From Gemmatimonadales bacterium (GTDB lineage Bacteria > Gemmatimonadota > Gemmatimonadetes > Palauibacterales > Palauibacteraceae), in contig VXOJ01000017.1 in NCBI GenBank assembly GCA_009840115.1, positions 1-64,000 of the forward strand: a DNA stretch of 64,000 nucleotides, written 5' to 3'. The notes beneath the pieces were generated by a model. That model was not told where the DNA came from, did no database searches, and saw only the letters and a program-made list of their open reading frames with translations. Both the position numbers and the translations under genes were made by a program. Below, one piece after another: positions 43,202-53,206 of this stretch (the first letter of the stretch is position 1; every line of letters begins with the position of its first letter).

Positions 43202-45088
43202 TTGACGACCGCAACGACGACCGCGCCTCCGCGCATGGTGCGGGGCTCGTCCCTCGACGGGGAAGCGGCGAGCCATCCCTCGGTCCGCGCCCTTCGCGAA
43301 CGCTTCGGGGAGGGCGTCAGGCGCGTGGAGAGCGACGCAGTCGGCTATCCCGTCGTGTGGATCGATCCCGCCATCAACGCCGAGGCGCTCCGCTTCCTCC
43401 GTGAGACGCCCGACCAGGCGTACGATCTGCTCGCGGACCTCATGGGGGCGCACGCGGGGATCGGGGCCCCGATCCAGGTGTGGTACCAGCTCTGGTCCAT
43501 GGCGCACGGCCGCCAGCTCCGAGTCGCGTGCGAAGTGCCGATGCACGACCTCGAACTGGACAGCGTCACCGACCAGTGGCTCGCCGCGGACTGGCTCGAA
43601 CGCGAGGTGTGGGACATGTACGGCGTGAGCTTCCGCGGCCATCCGGACCTGCGCCGCATCCTCATGCCGGAGAACTACGAGGAGGGGTTCCCGCTCCGGA
43701 AGGACTTCCCGCTCCGCGGCCGCTTCAGCCGCTCCGCGCAGGTGAGCCGCGCGCTCTCCCGCGACCTCATCGACATGTACGCTGTCGAGGAGCTGGAGCT
43801 GGCGGGCTACGCCGTCACCGAGGAGGGAGAGGTGCGGGATCCGTCGGAGGGCGCGGCGGAGGGGGGTGCGCCCGGCGGCATCCGCGACGTGAGCCCGGAG
43901 GAGCAGCCCGAGGACGCGCTCGAGGGCGCGCCCATCCTCATCAACATGGGGCCGCAGCACCCGGCCACGCACGGCGTCCTCCGGCTCGTCCTCCAGCTCG
44001 ACGGCGAGCGCATCGTGCGCTGCTCCCCCCACATCGGATACCTGCACACGGGCTTCGAGAAGACGTGCGAATACCGCGAGTGGAACCAGTGCGTCCCCTA
44101 CACGGACCGCATGGACTACCTCGCGCCGATGCTCTACAACATCGGCTTCGCCGGAGCGGTCGAAGCGCTCCTCGACGTCGAGATCACGGAGCGGTGCCGC
44201 GTCGTCCGCGTCATCCTCGGCGAGTTGAACCGCATCCTCGGCCACCTCCTGTGGCTGGGCACGACGGCGATCGATATCGGCGCCTTCTCCGTCTTCCTCT
44301 ACACCTTCCAGGAGCGCGAGCGGATCTACAACCTGCACGAGGCGTACACGGGGGGCCGGATCACGACCTCCGTCACGCGCGTCGGCGGGATGATGGCGGA
44401 CCTGCCCGTGGGCTGGACGGCGGCGGCGCGGGACTTCGCGGCGACCTTCCCGGAGACGCTGGACGAGGTCGAGCGGCTCCTGTCGCGCAACGCGATCTGG
44501 CAGGGTCGCACCATGGACATCGGCGTCCTCTCCGCGGAGAAGGCCGTGAGCTACGGCGTCACCGGACCCACCCTGCGCGCGAGCGGCGTGGCCTACGACG
44601 TGCGGAAGGCGCGCCCCTACCTCGGCTACGAGGAGTACGACTTCGACGTGCCCGTGGGGACCGAGGGCGACGTCTACGACCGCTATCTCGTGCGGGTGGA
44701 GGAGATGCGGCAGAGCGTCCGCATCATCGAACAGGCGCTGGACGGGCTCCCCGGCGGCCCGATCAACATCGACGACTACCGGATCGTCCTCCCCCCGAAG
44801 GGCGAGGCGATGGGGTCGATCGACACGATGATCTCGCACTTCAAGCTCGTGATGGAGGGCGTCCGCGTGCCGGCCGGCGAGACGTGGTACTCCATCGAAA
44901 GCTCGAAGGGGGAACTGGGGTTCGGGATCATCTCCGACGGCGGCACGAAGCCCGTGCGCTGCCGTTTCCGCGGCCCGTCGTTCATCAACATCGCGTCGCT
45001 CCCGGAACTCGTGAAGGACGAACTCGTCGCGGATGTCGTCGCGATCAACGCCTCGCTCGACGTCGTGCTCGGAGAGATCGACCGGTGA
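43202..45088 (+). CDS. nuoCD: NADH-quinone oxidoreductase, fused subunits C and D
   Basis: The 628-aa fusion joins NuoC (30 kDa type, about 25-200, with [20 protein letters not shown]) to NuoD (49 kDa type, about 240-628). An acidic Gly/Glu-rich linker lies at about 205-240. NuoD shows [15 protein letters not shown], the quinone-site loop with conserved His, and [13 protein letters not shown]. The TTG at 43202 gives the full N-terminus; ATG 43235 is an alternative. Fusion of C and D also occurs in E. coli. The stop overlaps nuoE (GTGA). Confidence 0.94.
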   Translation: MTTATTTAPPRMVRGSSLDGEAASHPSVRALRERFGEGVRRVESDAVGYPVVWIDPAINAEALRFLRETPDQAYDLLADLMGAHAGIGAPIQVWYQLWSMAHGRQLRVACEVPMHDLELDSVTDQWLAADWLEREVWDMYGVSFRGHPDLRRILMPENYEEGFPLRKDFPLRGRFSRSAQVSRALSRDLIDMYAVEELELAGYAVTEEGEVRDPSEGAAEGGAPGGIRDVSPEEQPEDALEGAPILINMGPQHPATHGVLRLVLQLDGERIVRCSPHIGYLHTGFEKTCEYREWNQCVPYTDRMDYLAPMLYNIGFAGAVEALLDVEITERCRVVRVILGELNRILGHLLWLGTTAIDIGAFSVFLYTFQERERIYNLHEAYTGGRITTSVTRVGGMMADLPVGWTAAARDFAATFPETLDEVERLLSRNAIWQGRTMDIGVLSAEKAVSYGVTGPTLRASGVAYDVRKARPYLGYEEYDFDVPVGTEGDVYDRYLVRVEEMRQSVRIIEQALDGLPGGPINIDDYRIVLPPKGEAMGSIDTMISHFKLVMEGVRVPAGETWYSIESSKGELGFGIISDGGTKPVRCRFRGPSFINIASLPELVKDELVADVVAINASLDVVLGEIDR

Positions 45089-45669
45089 GCCGGCGCATCC
45101 ACCCCGCGGTCGTCGGCGCGCAGCCCTTCCAGTTGACGGCGAGGGAGACGTTCGACGGTCCCATCTTCGAGACGGCGGAGGGGAAGCACCGGCTGGAGGC
45201 GGCCCTTTCCCGCTATCCGACGAAGCAGGCCGCGCTCCTCCCCATGCTCGGCTTCGTGCAGTCGGTGAAGGGGTGGATCGAGCCCGCGGACATGGTCGAG
45301 GTCGCCGAGGCGCTGGACCTGACCCCGGCCTACGTCCACTCGATCGCGACCTTCTACACGATGTACAGCAAGCACCCGGTCGGACGTCACTTCGTCCAGG
45401 TGTGCACGAACATCTCCTGCCACCTGAACCGGGCCGAGGAGGTGCTGCGCGGCTTCCTCGCCGAGACGGGGACGCGGGAGGGCGAGATCTCCGAGGATGG
45501 GGAGTTCACCGTGATCGAGGCGGAATGTCTCGGCGCGTGCGGGTTCGCGACCGTCGTGCAGGTCAACGACCGCTACCTCGAGGACGTGACGCCGGAGCGC
45601 GTGCCCGAGATCGTGGCCGGCCTGCGCGGATCACGCGACGGCGGGTCGGAGGCGGGGGACGGCGCATGA
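45085..45669 (+). CDS. nuoE: NADH-quinone oxidoreductase subunit E
   Basis: The 194-aa thioredoxin-like subunit carries [2Fe-2S] cluster N1a, with ligands in CTNISC (about 112-117) and CLGAC (about 153-157). It lies in the NADH-dehydrogenase module with NuoF. The GTG start overlaps nuoCD and its stop overlaps nuoF. The C-terminus ends in a short Gly/Ser tail. Confidence 0.94.
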   Translation: MSRRIHPAVVGAQPFQLTARETFDGPIFETAEGKHRLEAALSRYPTKQAALLPMLGFVQSVKGWIEPADMVEVAEALDLTPAYVHSIATFYTMYSKHPVGRHFVQVCTNISCHLNRAEEVLRGFLAETGTREGEISEDGEFTVIEAECLGACGFATVVQVNDRYLEDVTPERVPEIVAGLRGSRDGGSEAGDGA

Positions 45670-46955
45670 GCTTTCCCCACCGGAGCGACCTCGAGGTCAC
45701 GACGCGGCTGTCGCGCCACCAGGGCGAGGCCGAGGCGCGCACGCTCGACGGCTGGCGCGCCCGGGGCGGCTACGAGGCGCTCCGGCGCTCCCTCGACATG
45801 TCGCCCGCCGAGATCACCGAGGTCGTGAAGGACTCCGGCCTCCGCGGGCGCGGCGGCGCCGGCTTCCCGACGGGGCTCAAGTGGAGCTTCATGCCGAAGG
45901 ACGACGGCAAGCCGCACTACCTGTGCTGCAACGCGGACGAGTCCGAGCCGGGCGCCTTCAAGGATCGCGAGGTCATCCGCTGGACGCCGCACCTCCTCAT
46001 TGAGGGCTGCCTCATCGCGTCGCGCGCGATCGGGGCCGAGCACGCCTACATCTACGTGCGGGGCGAGTTCTTCGAGGAAACGCAGGTGCTGAACGCCGCG
46101 GTCGTCGAGGCGTACGAAGCCGGTCTCGCGGGGGAGGGAATCCTGGGCTCGTCGTGGTCCTGCGACGTGACGATCCACGCCGGGGCAGGGGCGTACATCG
46201 CCGGCGAGGAGACCGGCCTCATGAACTCGCTCATGGGGAACCGCGCGGAACCCTGGGCCAAGCCGCCCTTCCCGGCGCAGGCCGGAGCGTTCGGGATGCC
46301 GACGACGGTGAACAACGTCGAGACGCTCGCGGCGGTCCCCATGATCCTCGAGAACGGCGCGGACTGGTACCGGCAGTGGGGGAGCGAGCAGTCGCCCGGC
46401 ACCAAACTGTGGAGCTGCTCGGGCCACCTCGTGCGCCCCGGCAACTACGAGTTCGCGCTCGGGCTCCCGCTGAGCGACATCATCTTCGACGCCTGCGGCG
46501 GCACGCCCTCGGGCAAGCCGGTGAAGGCCGTGATCCCGGGCGGGTCGTCCACGGCGTTCCTGAGCGGAGACGAACTGGACTGCGCGACGACGTACGAGGG
46601 GCTCGCGGAGGCGGGCAGCGCCCTCGGCACCGCCTCGCCGATCGTGATGGACGAGGACACCGACATCGTCGCGGCCATGCGGCGGATCGCGCAGTTCTAC
46701 GCGCACGAGTCGTGCGGCCAGTGCGTGCAGTGCCGCGAGGGCACGTCGTGGGTCGTCCGCATCCTGCAGCGCATCGAGGCGGGCGATGGCCGCCCGAGCG
46801 ACATCGACACGCTGTACGAGCTGTGCGAGCAGATGACGGGACGCACGATCTGCGTGCTCGCGGACAGCGTCGTGTTCCCGCTCGAGTCCTCGCTCGACAA
46901 GTTCCGCGCCGACTACGAGGCGCTGATGAAGCCTTCTCTGGTCGCGGCGGGGTGA
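45666..46955 (+). CDS. nuoF: NADH-quinone oxidoreductase subunit F
   Basis: The 429-aa subunit binds NADH and FMN. RGRGGAGFPTGLKW (about 60-73) forms the flavin and NADH site, NADESEPG is conserved, and the N3 cluster is held by ESCGQCVQCREGT (about 350-362) and the Cys in TGRTICVLADS. It pairs with NuoE. The GEETGLMNS block has Ala (YIAGEE) where many homologues have Cys; that Cys is not a cluster ligand. Confidence 0.95.
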   Translation: MSFPHRSDLEVTTRLSRHQGEAEARTLDGWRARGGYEALRRSLDMSPAEITEVVKDSGLRGRGGAGFPTGLKWSFMPKDDGKPHYLCCNADESEPGAFKDREVIRWTPHLLIEGCLIASRAIGAEHAYIYVRGEFFEETQVLNAAVVEAYEAGLAGEGILGSSWSCDVTIHAGAGAYIAGEETGLMNSLMGNRAEPWAKPPFPAQAGAFGMPTTVNNVETLAAVPMILENGADWYRQWGSEQSPGTKLWSCSGHLVRPGNYEFALGLPLSDIIFDACGGTPSGKPVKAVIPGGSSTAFLSGDELDCATTYEGLAEAGSALGTASPIVMDEDTDIVAAMRRIAQFYAHESCGQCVQCREGTSWVVRILQRIEAGDGRPSDIDTLYELCEQMTGRTICVLADSVVFPLESSLDKFRADYEALMKPSLVAAG

Positions 46956-46958
46956 GGC

Positions 46959-48581
46959 ATGGCTGAGAACGGCGCGAAGGCGACGGTCACGCTCACGATC
47001 GACGGGGTCGAGGTCACGGTCCCGAGCGGCACCCGCGTCATCGAGGCGGCGGAACACGTGGGCGTCGTCGTGCCGCGCTACTGCTACCATCCGGGGATCC
47101 CCTCCCGGCCGGCGCAGTGCCGCATGTGTCTCGTGGAGGTCGAGGGACGCCCCAAGCTCGAGCCCTCGTGCACGCTGCAGGCGGCCGACGACATGGTCGT
47201 GAACACGGCGAGCGACACGGCGCGCACCGCCCGCCAGTCGGTCATCGAGTTCCTGCTCGTCAACCACCCGCTCGACTGCCCGATCTGCGACGCCGCGGGG
47301 CAGTGCATGCTCCAGGACTACGCCTACGTCACGAACCAGCTCGAGAGCCGGGTCGACGAGCCCAAGCGGATCATGGGGCGGGACCGCATCTCCGACGACA
47401 TCCTCTACTTCGCGGACCGCTGCGTCATCTGCACGCGCTGCGTCCGCTTCATGCGCGACGTCGCCGAGGACGATTCGCTCATCGTCGCCCAGCGCGGCGA
47501 CAAGGCCTACATCGACACCTTCCCCGGGCGCGAACTCGACAACCCCTTCCAGGGGAACATCGTCGACGTGTGCCCGGTGGGCGCGCTCGTGCACGAGGAC
47601 TTCGTGTTCAAGGCGCGGTCCTGGGACATGGACGCGACGGCGAGCGTGTGCCCGGGGTGTCCGACCGGCTGCAACGTCACGATCGACACGAAGGAGAACC
47701 AGATCGTGCGCGTGAAGCCGCGGCACAACGCGGCGGTCAACTCCTGGTGGATGTGCGACTACGGGCGCAATCACCTCGTGATGACGAACCGCGGCGTGCG
47801 CGCCGAGGTCCCCCTCATCCGCGACGGGGGCGGCGATGGCGACCGCGGCGACCTCCGGCCGGTCGACTGGGCGACGGCGCTCGACTGGGTGGCGGAGAAG
47901 ATCGCCGCGCTCGGCTCGCCGGGAGGAAGCGCGGTCGTGTCCCCGGACGCCTCGAACGAGAATCTGTTCTACGTCCGGCGGCTCCTGGACCGGCTCGCGG
48001 TCGCGGATGCCACCTTCCAGGTCGAGCAGGGCGAGACCGCCGAATTGCCCACGGTGCCGACGCTGAAGCTGCGGGCGGATCGCGCCGCGAACGTCGCGGG
48101 CGCCGGGATCTTCGGCGGGCGCCGCGTGGACGCGCTCCGGAACGGCGCCGCGGCGGACGGCTCGGCGGGCGGCGGCTCGGCGGGCCGGGCGCTCGTCGTG
48201 CTCGATGACCTCCTCGAGGGGGCCCCCGACGACTTCGGCGCCTCGGCCGGCTTCTTCCTCTACGTCGGCACGCGGCTCCCCGGCGCGGCGCGCAACGCGG
48301 ACGCGGTGCTGCCGATCGCGACCTTCGCGGAGATGGACGGCACGTTCACGAACTTCGAGGGCCGCGTGCAGCGCTTCCACCAGGCGCTGCGGCCGCCCGG
48401 CCTGGCCCGCCCGGGCTGGATGGTGCTGAGCCGCGTGCTCGCCCGCCTGGGAGACGGCGAGGCCGTCAACGACGTGCGCACCGCGTTCGAGCGCATGGCG
48501 GCGGAGGCTCCGCCCTTCGCGGGCCTCACGTGGGACGGGATCGGGCTCAAGGGCGCCCCGGCCGCCGAGGCGAATCGGTGA
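46959..48581 (+). CDS. nuoG: NADH-quinone oxidoreductase subunit G, short form
   Basis: The 540-aa subunit carries several clusters of the electron path. [2Fe-2S] ligands are in CYHPGIPSRPAQCRMC plus a later Cys; N5 uses HPLDCPICDAAGQC; N4-type ligands are in CVICTRC and VDVCPVGAL; and N7 ligands CPGCPTGC (about 230-237) with MCDYGR (about 266) are retained. The molybdopterin-like C-terminal half is much shorter (about 270 residues) than in E. coli NuoG (about 908 aa total). Gly/Ala-rich linkers interrupt it. ATG is the start, 3 bases after nuoF. Confidence 0.92.
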   Translation: MAENGAKATVTLTIDGVEVTVPSGTRVIEAAEHVGVVVPRYCYHPGIPSRPAQCRMCLVEVEGRPKLEPSCTLQAADDMVVNTASDTARTARQSVIEFLLVNHPLDCPICDAAGQCMLQDYAYVTNQLESRVDEPKRIMGRDRISDDILYFADRCVICTRCVRFMRDVAEDDSLIVAQRGDKAYIDTFPGRELDNPFQGNIVDVCPVGALVHEDFVFKARSWDMDATASVCPGCPTGCNVTIDTKENQIVRVKPRHNAAVNSWWMCDYGRNHLVMTNRGVRAEVPLIRDGGGDGDRGDLRPVDWATALDWVAEKIAALGSPGGSAVVSPDASNENLFYVRRLLDRLAVADATFQVEQGETAELPTVPTLKLRADRAANVAGAGIFGGRRVDALRNGAAADGSAGGGSAGRALVVLDDLLEGAPDDFGASAGFFLYVGTRLPGAARNADAVLPIATFAEMDGTFTNFEGRVQRFHQALRPPGLARPGWMVLSRVLARLGDGEAVNDVRTAFERMAAEAPPFAGLTWDGIGLKGAPAAEANR

Positions 48582-49834
48582 GCCCGGTCACGGGCGGCGC
48601 GTTCGCCCTCGCCACCGTGGGGAAGGTCGTCCTCTTCTTCTCGGTGCTCATGCTCGCGGTCATGTTCGCGACGATCTTCGAGCGCAAGGTGTGCGGCTTC
48701 ATGCAGGACCGGAGCGGCCCCAACCGCGTCGGCCCGTGGGGACTCCTCCAGGTCATCGCCGACGGGCTCAAGAACCTCCTCAAGGAAGAGACGATGCCGG
48801 AGCAGGCGATCCGGCCCTTCTTCCTCCTCGCGCCCGTTCTCGCGATCCTGCCGGCCACGATCCTCTTCGCCGTCATCCCCTTCGCCTCGCCGCTGCCCAC
48901 GCAGTGGGGGCTCGTGGAGATGATCGTGGCGGACGTGCCGATCGGCTTCCTCTACGTGCTCGCGATCGGCTCGATCGGCGTGTACGGCGTCGCCATGGGC
49001 GGCTGGGCCTCCGGCTCGAAGTACTCGCTGCTCGGCGGCCTGCGCGGCTCCGCGCAGATGGTGAGCTACGAAGTGGCGCTCGCGCTCAGCCTCGTACCGC
49101 TCATCCTGCTCACGGGAGATGTGCGCGCCCCCGAGATCGTCTCCATGCAGCAGACGTTCACCGCGGGGCCCGCGACCTACGCGACGTGGTTCGTGTTTCC
49201 GCTCCTCGTCGGCCTCTTCTTCTTCTTCGTCTCGGGGCTCGCGGAGACGAACCGCCTTCCCTTCGACATGCCCGAAGCGGAGGCCGAGCTCATCACCGGA
49301 TACCACACGGAATATTCGGCGATGAAGTTCTCGATGTTCATGATCGGCGAGTTCGCGCACGTGATCACGGTCGCCGCGCTCGTCACGGTCTTCTTCCTCG
49401 GCGGATGGGACATCCCGTTCTGGCAGGGGGACAACATCCGCGTTCTCTCCGATGGCACGGTGATCGGGGAGCCGACGTGGTGGAAGACGCTGCTCACGCT
49501 CGGCGCCTTCGGCGTGAAGACGTCCCTGCTCGTGCTCGTCTTCGTGTGGATTCGGTGGACGCTGCCGCGCTTCCGCTACGACCAGCTCATGGATCTGGGC
49601 TGGAAGTTCATGCTCGAAGCGGTGACGGTCTACATCCTCGTCATCGCCTTCGTCATCCTCGGCATCGAGGCGGTCGGGATCCCGGCCGGCGGGTGGTACG
49701 CGTTCGTTCTCTTCCTCGTGAACCTTGCGCTCGCGGGGGTGCTCTTCTTCGCCATGGACCGGGGGACGCTGATCCGCGGCGGGGCGAAGGGGGCGAAGTC
49801 GGCCGGCGGCGAAGCCGCGGGCCAGGGAGGGTAG
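48578..49834 (+). CDS. nuoH: NADH-quinone oxidoreductase subunit H
   Basis: The 418-aa membrane subunit has about nine helices and lines the quinone channel. FERKVCGFMQDRSGPNRVGP (about 33-52) and GLAETNRLPFDMPEAEAEL (near 220) are the family hallmarks, including charged residues at the quinone and proton entrance. An insert with DNIRVLSDGTVIGEPTW precedes the last helices. The tail is Gly/Lys-rich. GTG overlaps the nuoG stop by 4 bases. Confidence 0.95.
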   Translation: MSPVTGGAFALATVGKVVLFFSVLMLAVMFATIFERKVCGFMQDRSGPNRVGPWGLLQVIADGLKNLLKEETMPEQAIRPFFLLAPVLAILPATILFAVIPFASPLPTQWGLVEMIVADVPIGFLYVLAIGSIGVYGVAMGGWASGSKYSLLGGLRGSAQMVSYEVALALSLVPLILLTGDVRAPEIVSMQQTFTAGPATYATWFVFPLLVGLFFFFVSGLAETNRLPFDMPEAEAELITGYHTEYSAMKFSMFMIGEFAHVITVAALVTVFFLGGWDIPFWQGDNIRVLSDGTVIGEPTWWKTLLTLGAFGVKTSLLVLVFVWIRWTLPRFRYDQLMDLGWKFMLEAVTVYILVIAFVILGIEAVGIPAGGWYAFVLFLVNLALAGVLFFAMDRGTLIRGGAKGAKSAGGEAAGQGG

Positions 49835-49835
49835 G

Positions 49836-50333
49836 ATGCCTGGAGACGTGAAGGTTGTGGAGCGGCCGCGGGCCGAGAGTTCATACGTGCGGGCGGCGGC
49901 GAAGGGGATGTCGATCACGATGCGGCACCTCCTGAGCCCGAACAAGAAGACGCAGCAGTACCCGGACGAGAAGTGGGAACTCGCGCCGCGGACGCGCGGA
50001 ACGCACCGCATGGCGGTGCACGAGGACGGACGGGCGAAGTGCGTGGCCTGCGGCCTGTGCCCGACCGTGTGCCCCGTGAACTGCATCAAGCTCGTGCCGG
50101 CGGAGGACGAGAACGGGGAGCGCTACGCGGCGATCTACGAGATCGACGAGTTCCGCTGCATCTTCTGCGGCTACTGCCAGGAGGTGTGCCCGGTGGAGGC
50201 GATCCACCTGGGCGTGCACTACGAGAACGCGGAGTACTCGCGCGAGCGCTGGGTGTACGACCTCGAGCGCCTCGTCGAGCAGGAGCACCCCGTGACCGCG
50301 CTGTGGGATCCTCAGGACCCGGCGTCGCAGTGA
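49836..50333 (+). CDS. nuoI: NADH-quinone oxidoreductase subunit I
   Basis: The 165-aa ferredoxin-like subunit carries clusters N6a and N6b. CVACGLCPTVCPVNC (near residue 69) and CIFCGYCQEVCPVEA (near 109) provide two sets of four Cys. It links NuoG/NuoF chains to NuoB. The N-terminal helix (KGMSITMRHLLSP) lies on the membrane arm. Confidence 0.95.
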   Translation: MPGDVKVVERPRAESSYVRAAAKGMSITMRHLLSPNKKTQQYPDEKWELAPRTRGTHRMAVHEDGRAKCVACGLCPTVCPVNCIKLVPAEDENGERYAAIYEIDEFRCIFCGYCQEVCPVEAIHLGVHYENAEYSRERWVYDLERLVEQEHPVTALWDPQDPASQ

Positions 50334-50340
50334 TGGCGCG

Positions 50341-50868
50341 ATGATCCAGGACTTCCTCTTCCAGGCCTTCGCGGCGAGCGCGATTCTGGGCGCGGTGATC
50401 ATGGTCACGCGCCGGAATCCCGTGTCCGCCGTGATCTTCCTGGTGGGCGTGTTCTTCGCCACGTCGGGCATGTTCCTCATGCTGGACGCGCACTACATCG
50501 CGGCGATCAACGTGATCCTGTACGGCGGGGCCATCATGGTCCTGTTCCTCTTCGTCCTCATGCTCCTGAACCTGGGGCACGCGGACTGGCGCGACCTGCG
50601 GGGGCCGGTGGGAGGGCTCATCGGCGGCTCGATCTCCATCGCCTTCCTCGGCGTCCTCACGCGCCTCTTCGTGGGCGGCACGGACGCCCGGCCGGTCGTC
50701 GAGATCGCGGGCAGCGCGCTGCGCGAGGCGGCGGCGGAGCAGGGCGTCGTCGGCGTCGTGGCCCGGCCGCTGTTCACGGAGTACACGATCGTGCTCGAGG
50801 TCACCGGCGTCCTCCTGCTCGTGTCCATCGTGGGGACGATCCTGCTCGCCCGCAGGGAGCGGACGTGA
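50341..50868 (+). CDS. nuoJ: NADH-quinone oxidoreductase subunit J
   Basis: The 175-aa membrane subunit has five helices. TM3 contains the flexible region [20 protein letters not shown] with the conserved Tyr-Gly-Gly turn linked to coupling. It starts 7 bases after nuoI and overlaps nuoK by 4. Confidence 0.94.
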   Translation: MIQDFLFQAFAASAILGAVIMVTRRNPVSAVIFLVGVFFATSGMFLMLDAHYIAAINVILYGGAIMVLFLFVLMLLNLGHADWRDLRGPVGGLIGGSISIAFLGVLTRLFVGGTDARPVVEIAGSALREAAAEQGVVGVVARPLFTEYTIVLEVTGVLLLVSIVGTILLARRERT

Positions 50869-51194
50869 ACGAGGCGGGCATGGCGGCCGCGCTCGGCCTC
50901 AACGGGCTCATCGCCCTCTTCGTGAGCGCGATCCTGTTCTCGATCGGCGTCATCGGGGTCCTGCTGCGGCGCAACGCGATCATCGTGTTCATGTGCATAG
51001 AACTCATGCTGAACGCCGCGAACCTGTCGCTCGTCGCCTTCGCGCGCATGCACGGGATCGAGGGCCAGATCTTCGTCTTCTTCGTCATGGCCGTGGCCGC
51101 GGCGGAGGCCGCCGTGGGGCTCGCGATCATCATCGCGATCTTCCGGCACTATGAAGTCGTGGACCTCGACCGCTTCCGGCTCCTGAAGTGGTGA
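50865..51194 (+). CDS. nuoK: NADH-quinone oxidoreductase subunit K
   Basis: The 109-aa subunit has three helices. The conserved [13 protein letters not shown] and [18 protein letters not shown] carry the membrane Glu pair needed for proton transfer (the second Glu, in [17 protein letters not shown], is also present). GTG start and overlaps on both sides. Confidence 0.95.
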   Translation: MNEAGMAAALGLNGLIALFVSAILFSIGVIGVLLRRNAIIVFMCIELMLNAANLSLVAFARMHGIEGQIFVFFVMAVAAAEAAVGLAIIIAIFRHYEVVDLDRFRLLKW

Positions 51195-53206
51195 GCTTCC
51201 AGCCCGTGCTCCCGTGGCTCATCCTCGCCCTCCCGCTGCTCGGAGCGGCGGTGAACGGGGCGGGGGCCTTCCTGTGGCGCGACGACAAGCGCATCCCGAC
51301 GATCGTCGGCCCCGCCGCGCTGCTCGGGAGCTTCGCCGTCGTCCTCGTGAACTTCATCGCGATGAGCGGCGCGGACCTGCACGGCGCGGAAGTCGTCAGC
51401 CTGTGGAACTGGATCGTGTCCGGGGATCTCCGCATCGGGGTCGACCTCCAGTTCGACCAGCTCTCGATGCTGATGTGCATGATCGTGACAGGGGTCGGGA
51501 GCCTGATCCACATCTATTCCGTCGGCTACATGCGCGACGATCCCGGCTATTCGCGCTACTTCTCGTATCTCAACCTGTTCGTCTTCTTCATGCTCGTCCT
51601 CGTCCTCGGGGCCAGCTTCCCGCTCATGTTCGTGGGTTGGGAGGGCGTCGGGCTGTGCTCGTACCTGCTCATCGGCTTCTGGTACGAGAACCGGGACTAC
51701 GCGAACGCCGGGAAGAAGGCGTTCATCATGAACCGCATCGGCGACGCGGGTTTCCTCGTCGCCATGTTCCTCGTTTTCGTCGCCTTCGGGACGCTGGACT
51801 TCATTCCCGTCCTCGCGGCGGCGGACGGGACGCTCGCGTACGGCGGCGCGCTCGTCACCGGCATCACGCTCCTCCTCTTCCTCGGCTGCACGGGGAAGTC
51901 GGCCCAGATCCCGCTCCACACCTGGCTCCCGGACGCGATGGCGGGTCCGACGCCGGTCTCGGCGCTCATTCACGCGGCGACGATGGTCACGGCGGGGGTC
52001 TATCTCATCGCGCGCACCAGCGTCCTGTTCGCGCTCTCGCCGGTGTCCCAGGGCGTGGTGGCGGCGGTCGGGGCGGGGACGGCGCTGTTCGCGGCCTCGA
52101 TCGCGATCCGGCAGTACGACATCAAGAAGGTGCTCGCCTATTCCACGATCTCCCAGCTCGGCTACATGTTCCTCGCCGTCGGGATCGGGGCGTTCACGGC
52201 CGGCGTCTTCCACCTCATGACGCACGCCTTCTTCAAGGCGCTCCTCTTCCTCGGCGCCGGGGCCGTGATCCACGCCGTGCACCACGCGTGGGCGCACGGG
52301 GATGAGCACGGGGACGGAGACGGGCACGGCGACCCGAACGACATGCGGAACTACGGCGGGCTGCGAAAATTCATGCCCCGCACCTTCGTCTTCATGTGGG
52401 TCGCGACGCTCGCGATCGCGGGCGTGCCGCCCTTGGCCGGATTCTTCTCGAAGGACGAGATCATCTGGTACTCCGGGGCGTACGGGTACCCGATCCTGTG
52501 GGGCGTGGCGCTGGCCACGGCGCTGCTCACGGCCGTGTACATGGCCCGGCTCATGGTGATGACCTTTCACGGAGGGAACCGGACCTTCGGCCACGAGGGC
52601 GCCGCGGAGGCCGGGCGGAAGCTGCACGAGGTGCCCGCCGTCATGTGGGCGCCGCTCGCGGTTCTCGCGGTCCTCTCGGTCGTGGGCGGGTGGGCGAACA
52701 TCCCCGAGGCGCTGCCGCTGCTCCCGACCGTCGAGTGGCTGCACCACTGGCTGGAGCCGGTGTTCGCGCCGGCGATCGCCGTCAAGGAGGCGCACGGCTT
52801 CGCCCCGGAATACCGGTCGCCTGTCGGGGGCGGCGAGGCGCTGTGGGCCGTGATCTCCGCGGCGATCGCGATCGCGGCCGTCGTCGGAACCGTCCGCGTC
52901 CTGTCGCCGAAGCCGGTGCCGACGGAGGCGGAGGCGGTGGCGCCGACGGGATTTGCCCGCGTGCTCCACGACAAGTGGTACGTGGATGAACTGTACGACC
53001 GCGCCATCGTCCGCCCCTCGCTCGCCCTGTGGCGCGCCTGCTGGCGGATCGTGGACGCGGGGATCATCGACGGCGCCGTGAACGGCGCGGGGCGCGCCGC
53101 CCGCCTCCTCGGCTGGGCCGGGGGCCAGCTCCAGACGGGCCGCGTGACGACCTACCTCGTCGCCTTCATGCTCGGCGCCCTCCTCGTCCTCGGGGTGCTC
53201 TCGTGA
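51191..53206 (+). CDS. nuoL: NADH-quinone oxidoreductase subunit L
   Basis: The 671-aa antiporter-like subunit has about 16 helices. Conserved features include [18 protein letters not shown] (Glu near 150), [27 protein letters not shown] with the Lys in GKSAQIPL, and the long lateral helix region near the C-terminus. A His/Asp/Gly-rich loop, [13 protein letters not shown] (near 370-384), is larger than usual. GTG 51191 gives a 4-base overlap with nuoK; GTG 51188 is one codon upstream. Confidence 0.94.
   Translation: MSFQPVLPWLILALPLLGAAVNGAGAFLWRDDKRIPTIVGPAALLGSFAVVLVNFIAMSGADLHGAEVVSLWNWIVSGDLRIGVDLQFDQLSMLMCMIVTGVGSLIHIYSVGYMRDDPGYSRYFSYLNLFVFFMLVLVLGASFPLMFVGWEGVGLCSYLLIGFWYENRDYANAGKKAFIMNRIGDAGFLVAMFLVFVAFGTLDFIPVLAAADGTLAYGGALVTGITLLLFLGCTGKSAQIPLHTWLPDAMAGPTPVSALIHAATMVTAGVYLIARTSVLFALSPVSQGVVAAVGAGTALFAASIAIRQYDIKKVLAYSTISQLGYMFLAVGIGAFTAGVFHLMTHAFFKALLFLGAGAVIHAVHHAWAHGDEHGDGDGHGDPNDMRNYGGLRKFMPRTFVFMWVATLAIAGVPPLAGFFSKDEIIWYSGAYGYPILWGVALATALLTAVYMARLMVMTFHGGNRTFGHEGAAEAGRKLHEVPAVMWAPLAVLAVLSVVGGWANIPEALPLLPTVEWLHHWLEPVFAPAIAVKEAHGFAPEYRSPVGGGEALWAVISAAIAIAAVVGTVRVLSPKPVPTEAEAVAPTGFARVLHDKWYVDELYDRAIVRPSLALWRACWRIVDAGIIDGAVNGAGRAARLLGWAGGQLQTGRVTTYLVAFMLGALLVLGVLS

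Noticed and set aside
46201-46215. Missing Cys in the NuoF GEE block (YIAGEE)
   Set aside because: That Cys is not a cluster ligand and all real N3 ligands are present.
45573-48380. 935-codon minus-strand frame under nuoE-nuoG
   Set aside because: It is an antisense shadow of three certain genes and shows no recognisable fold or start signal.
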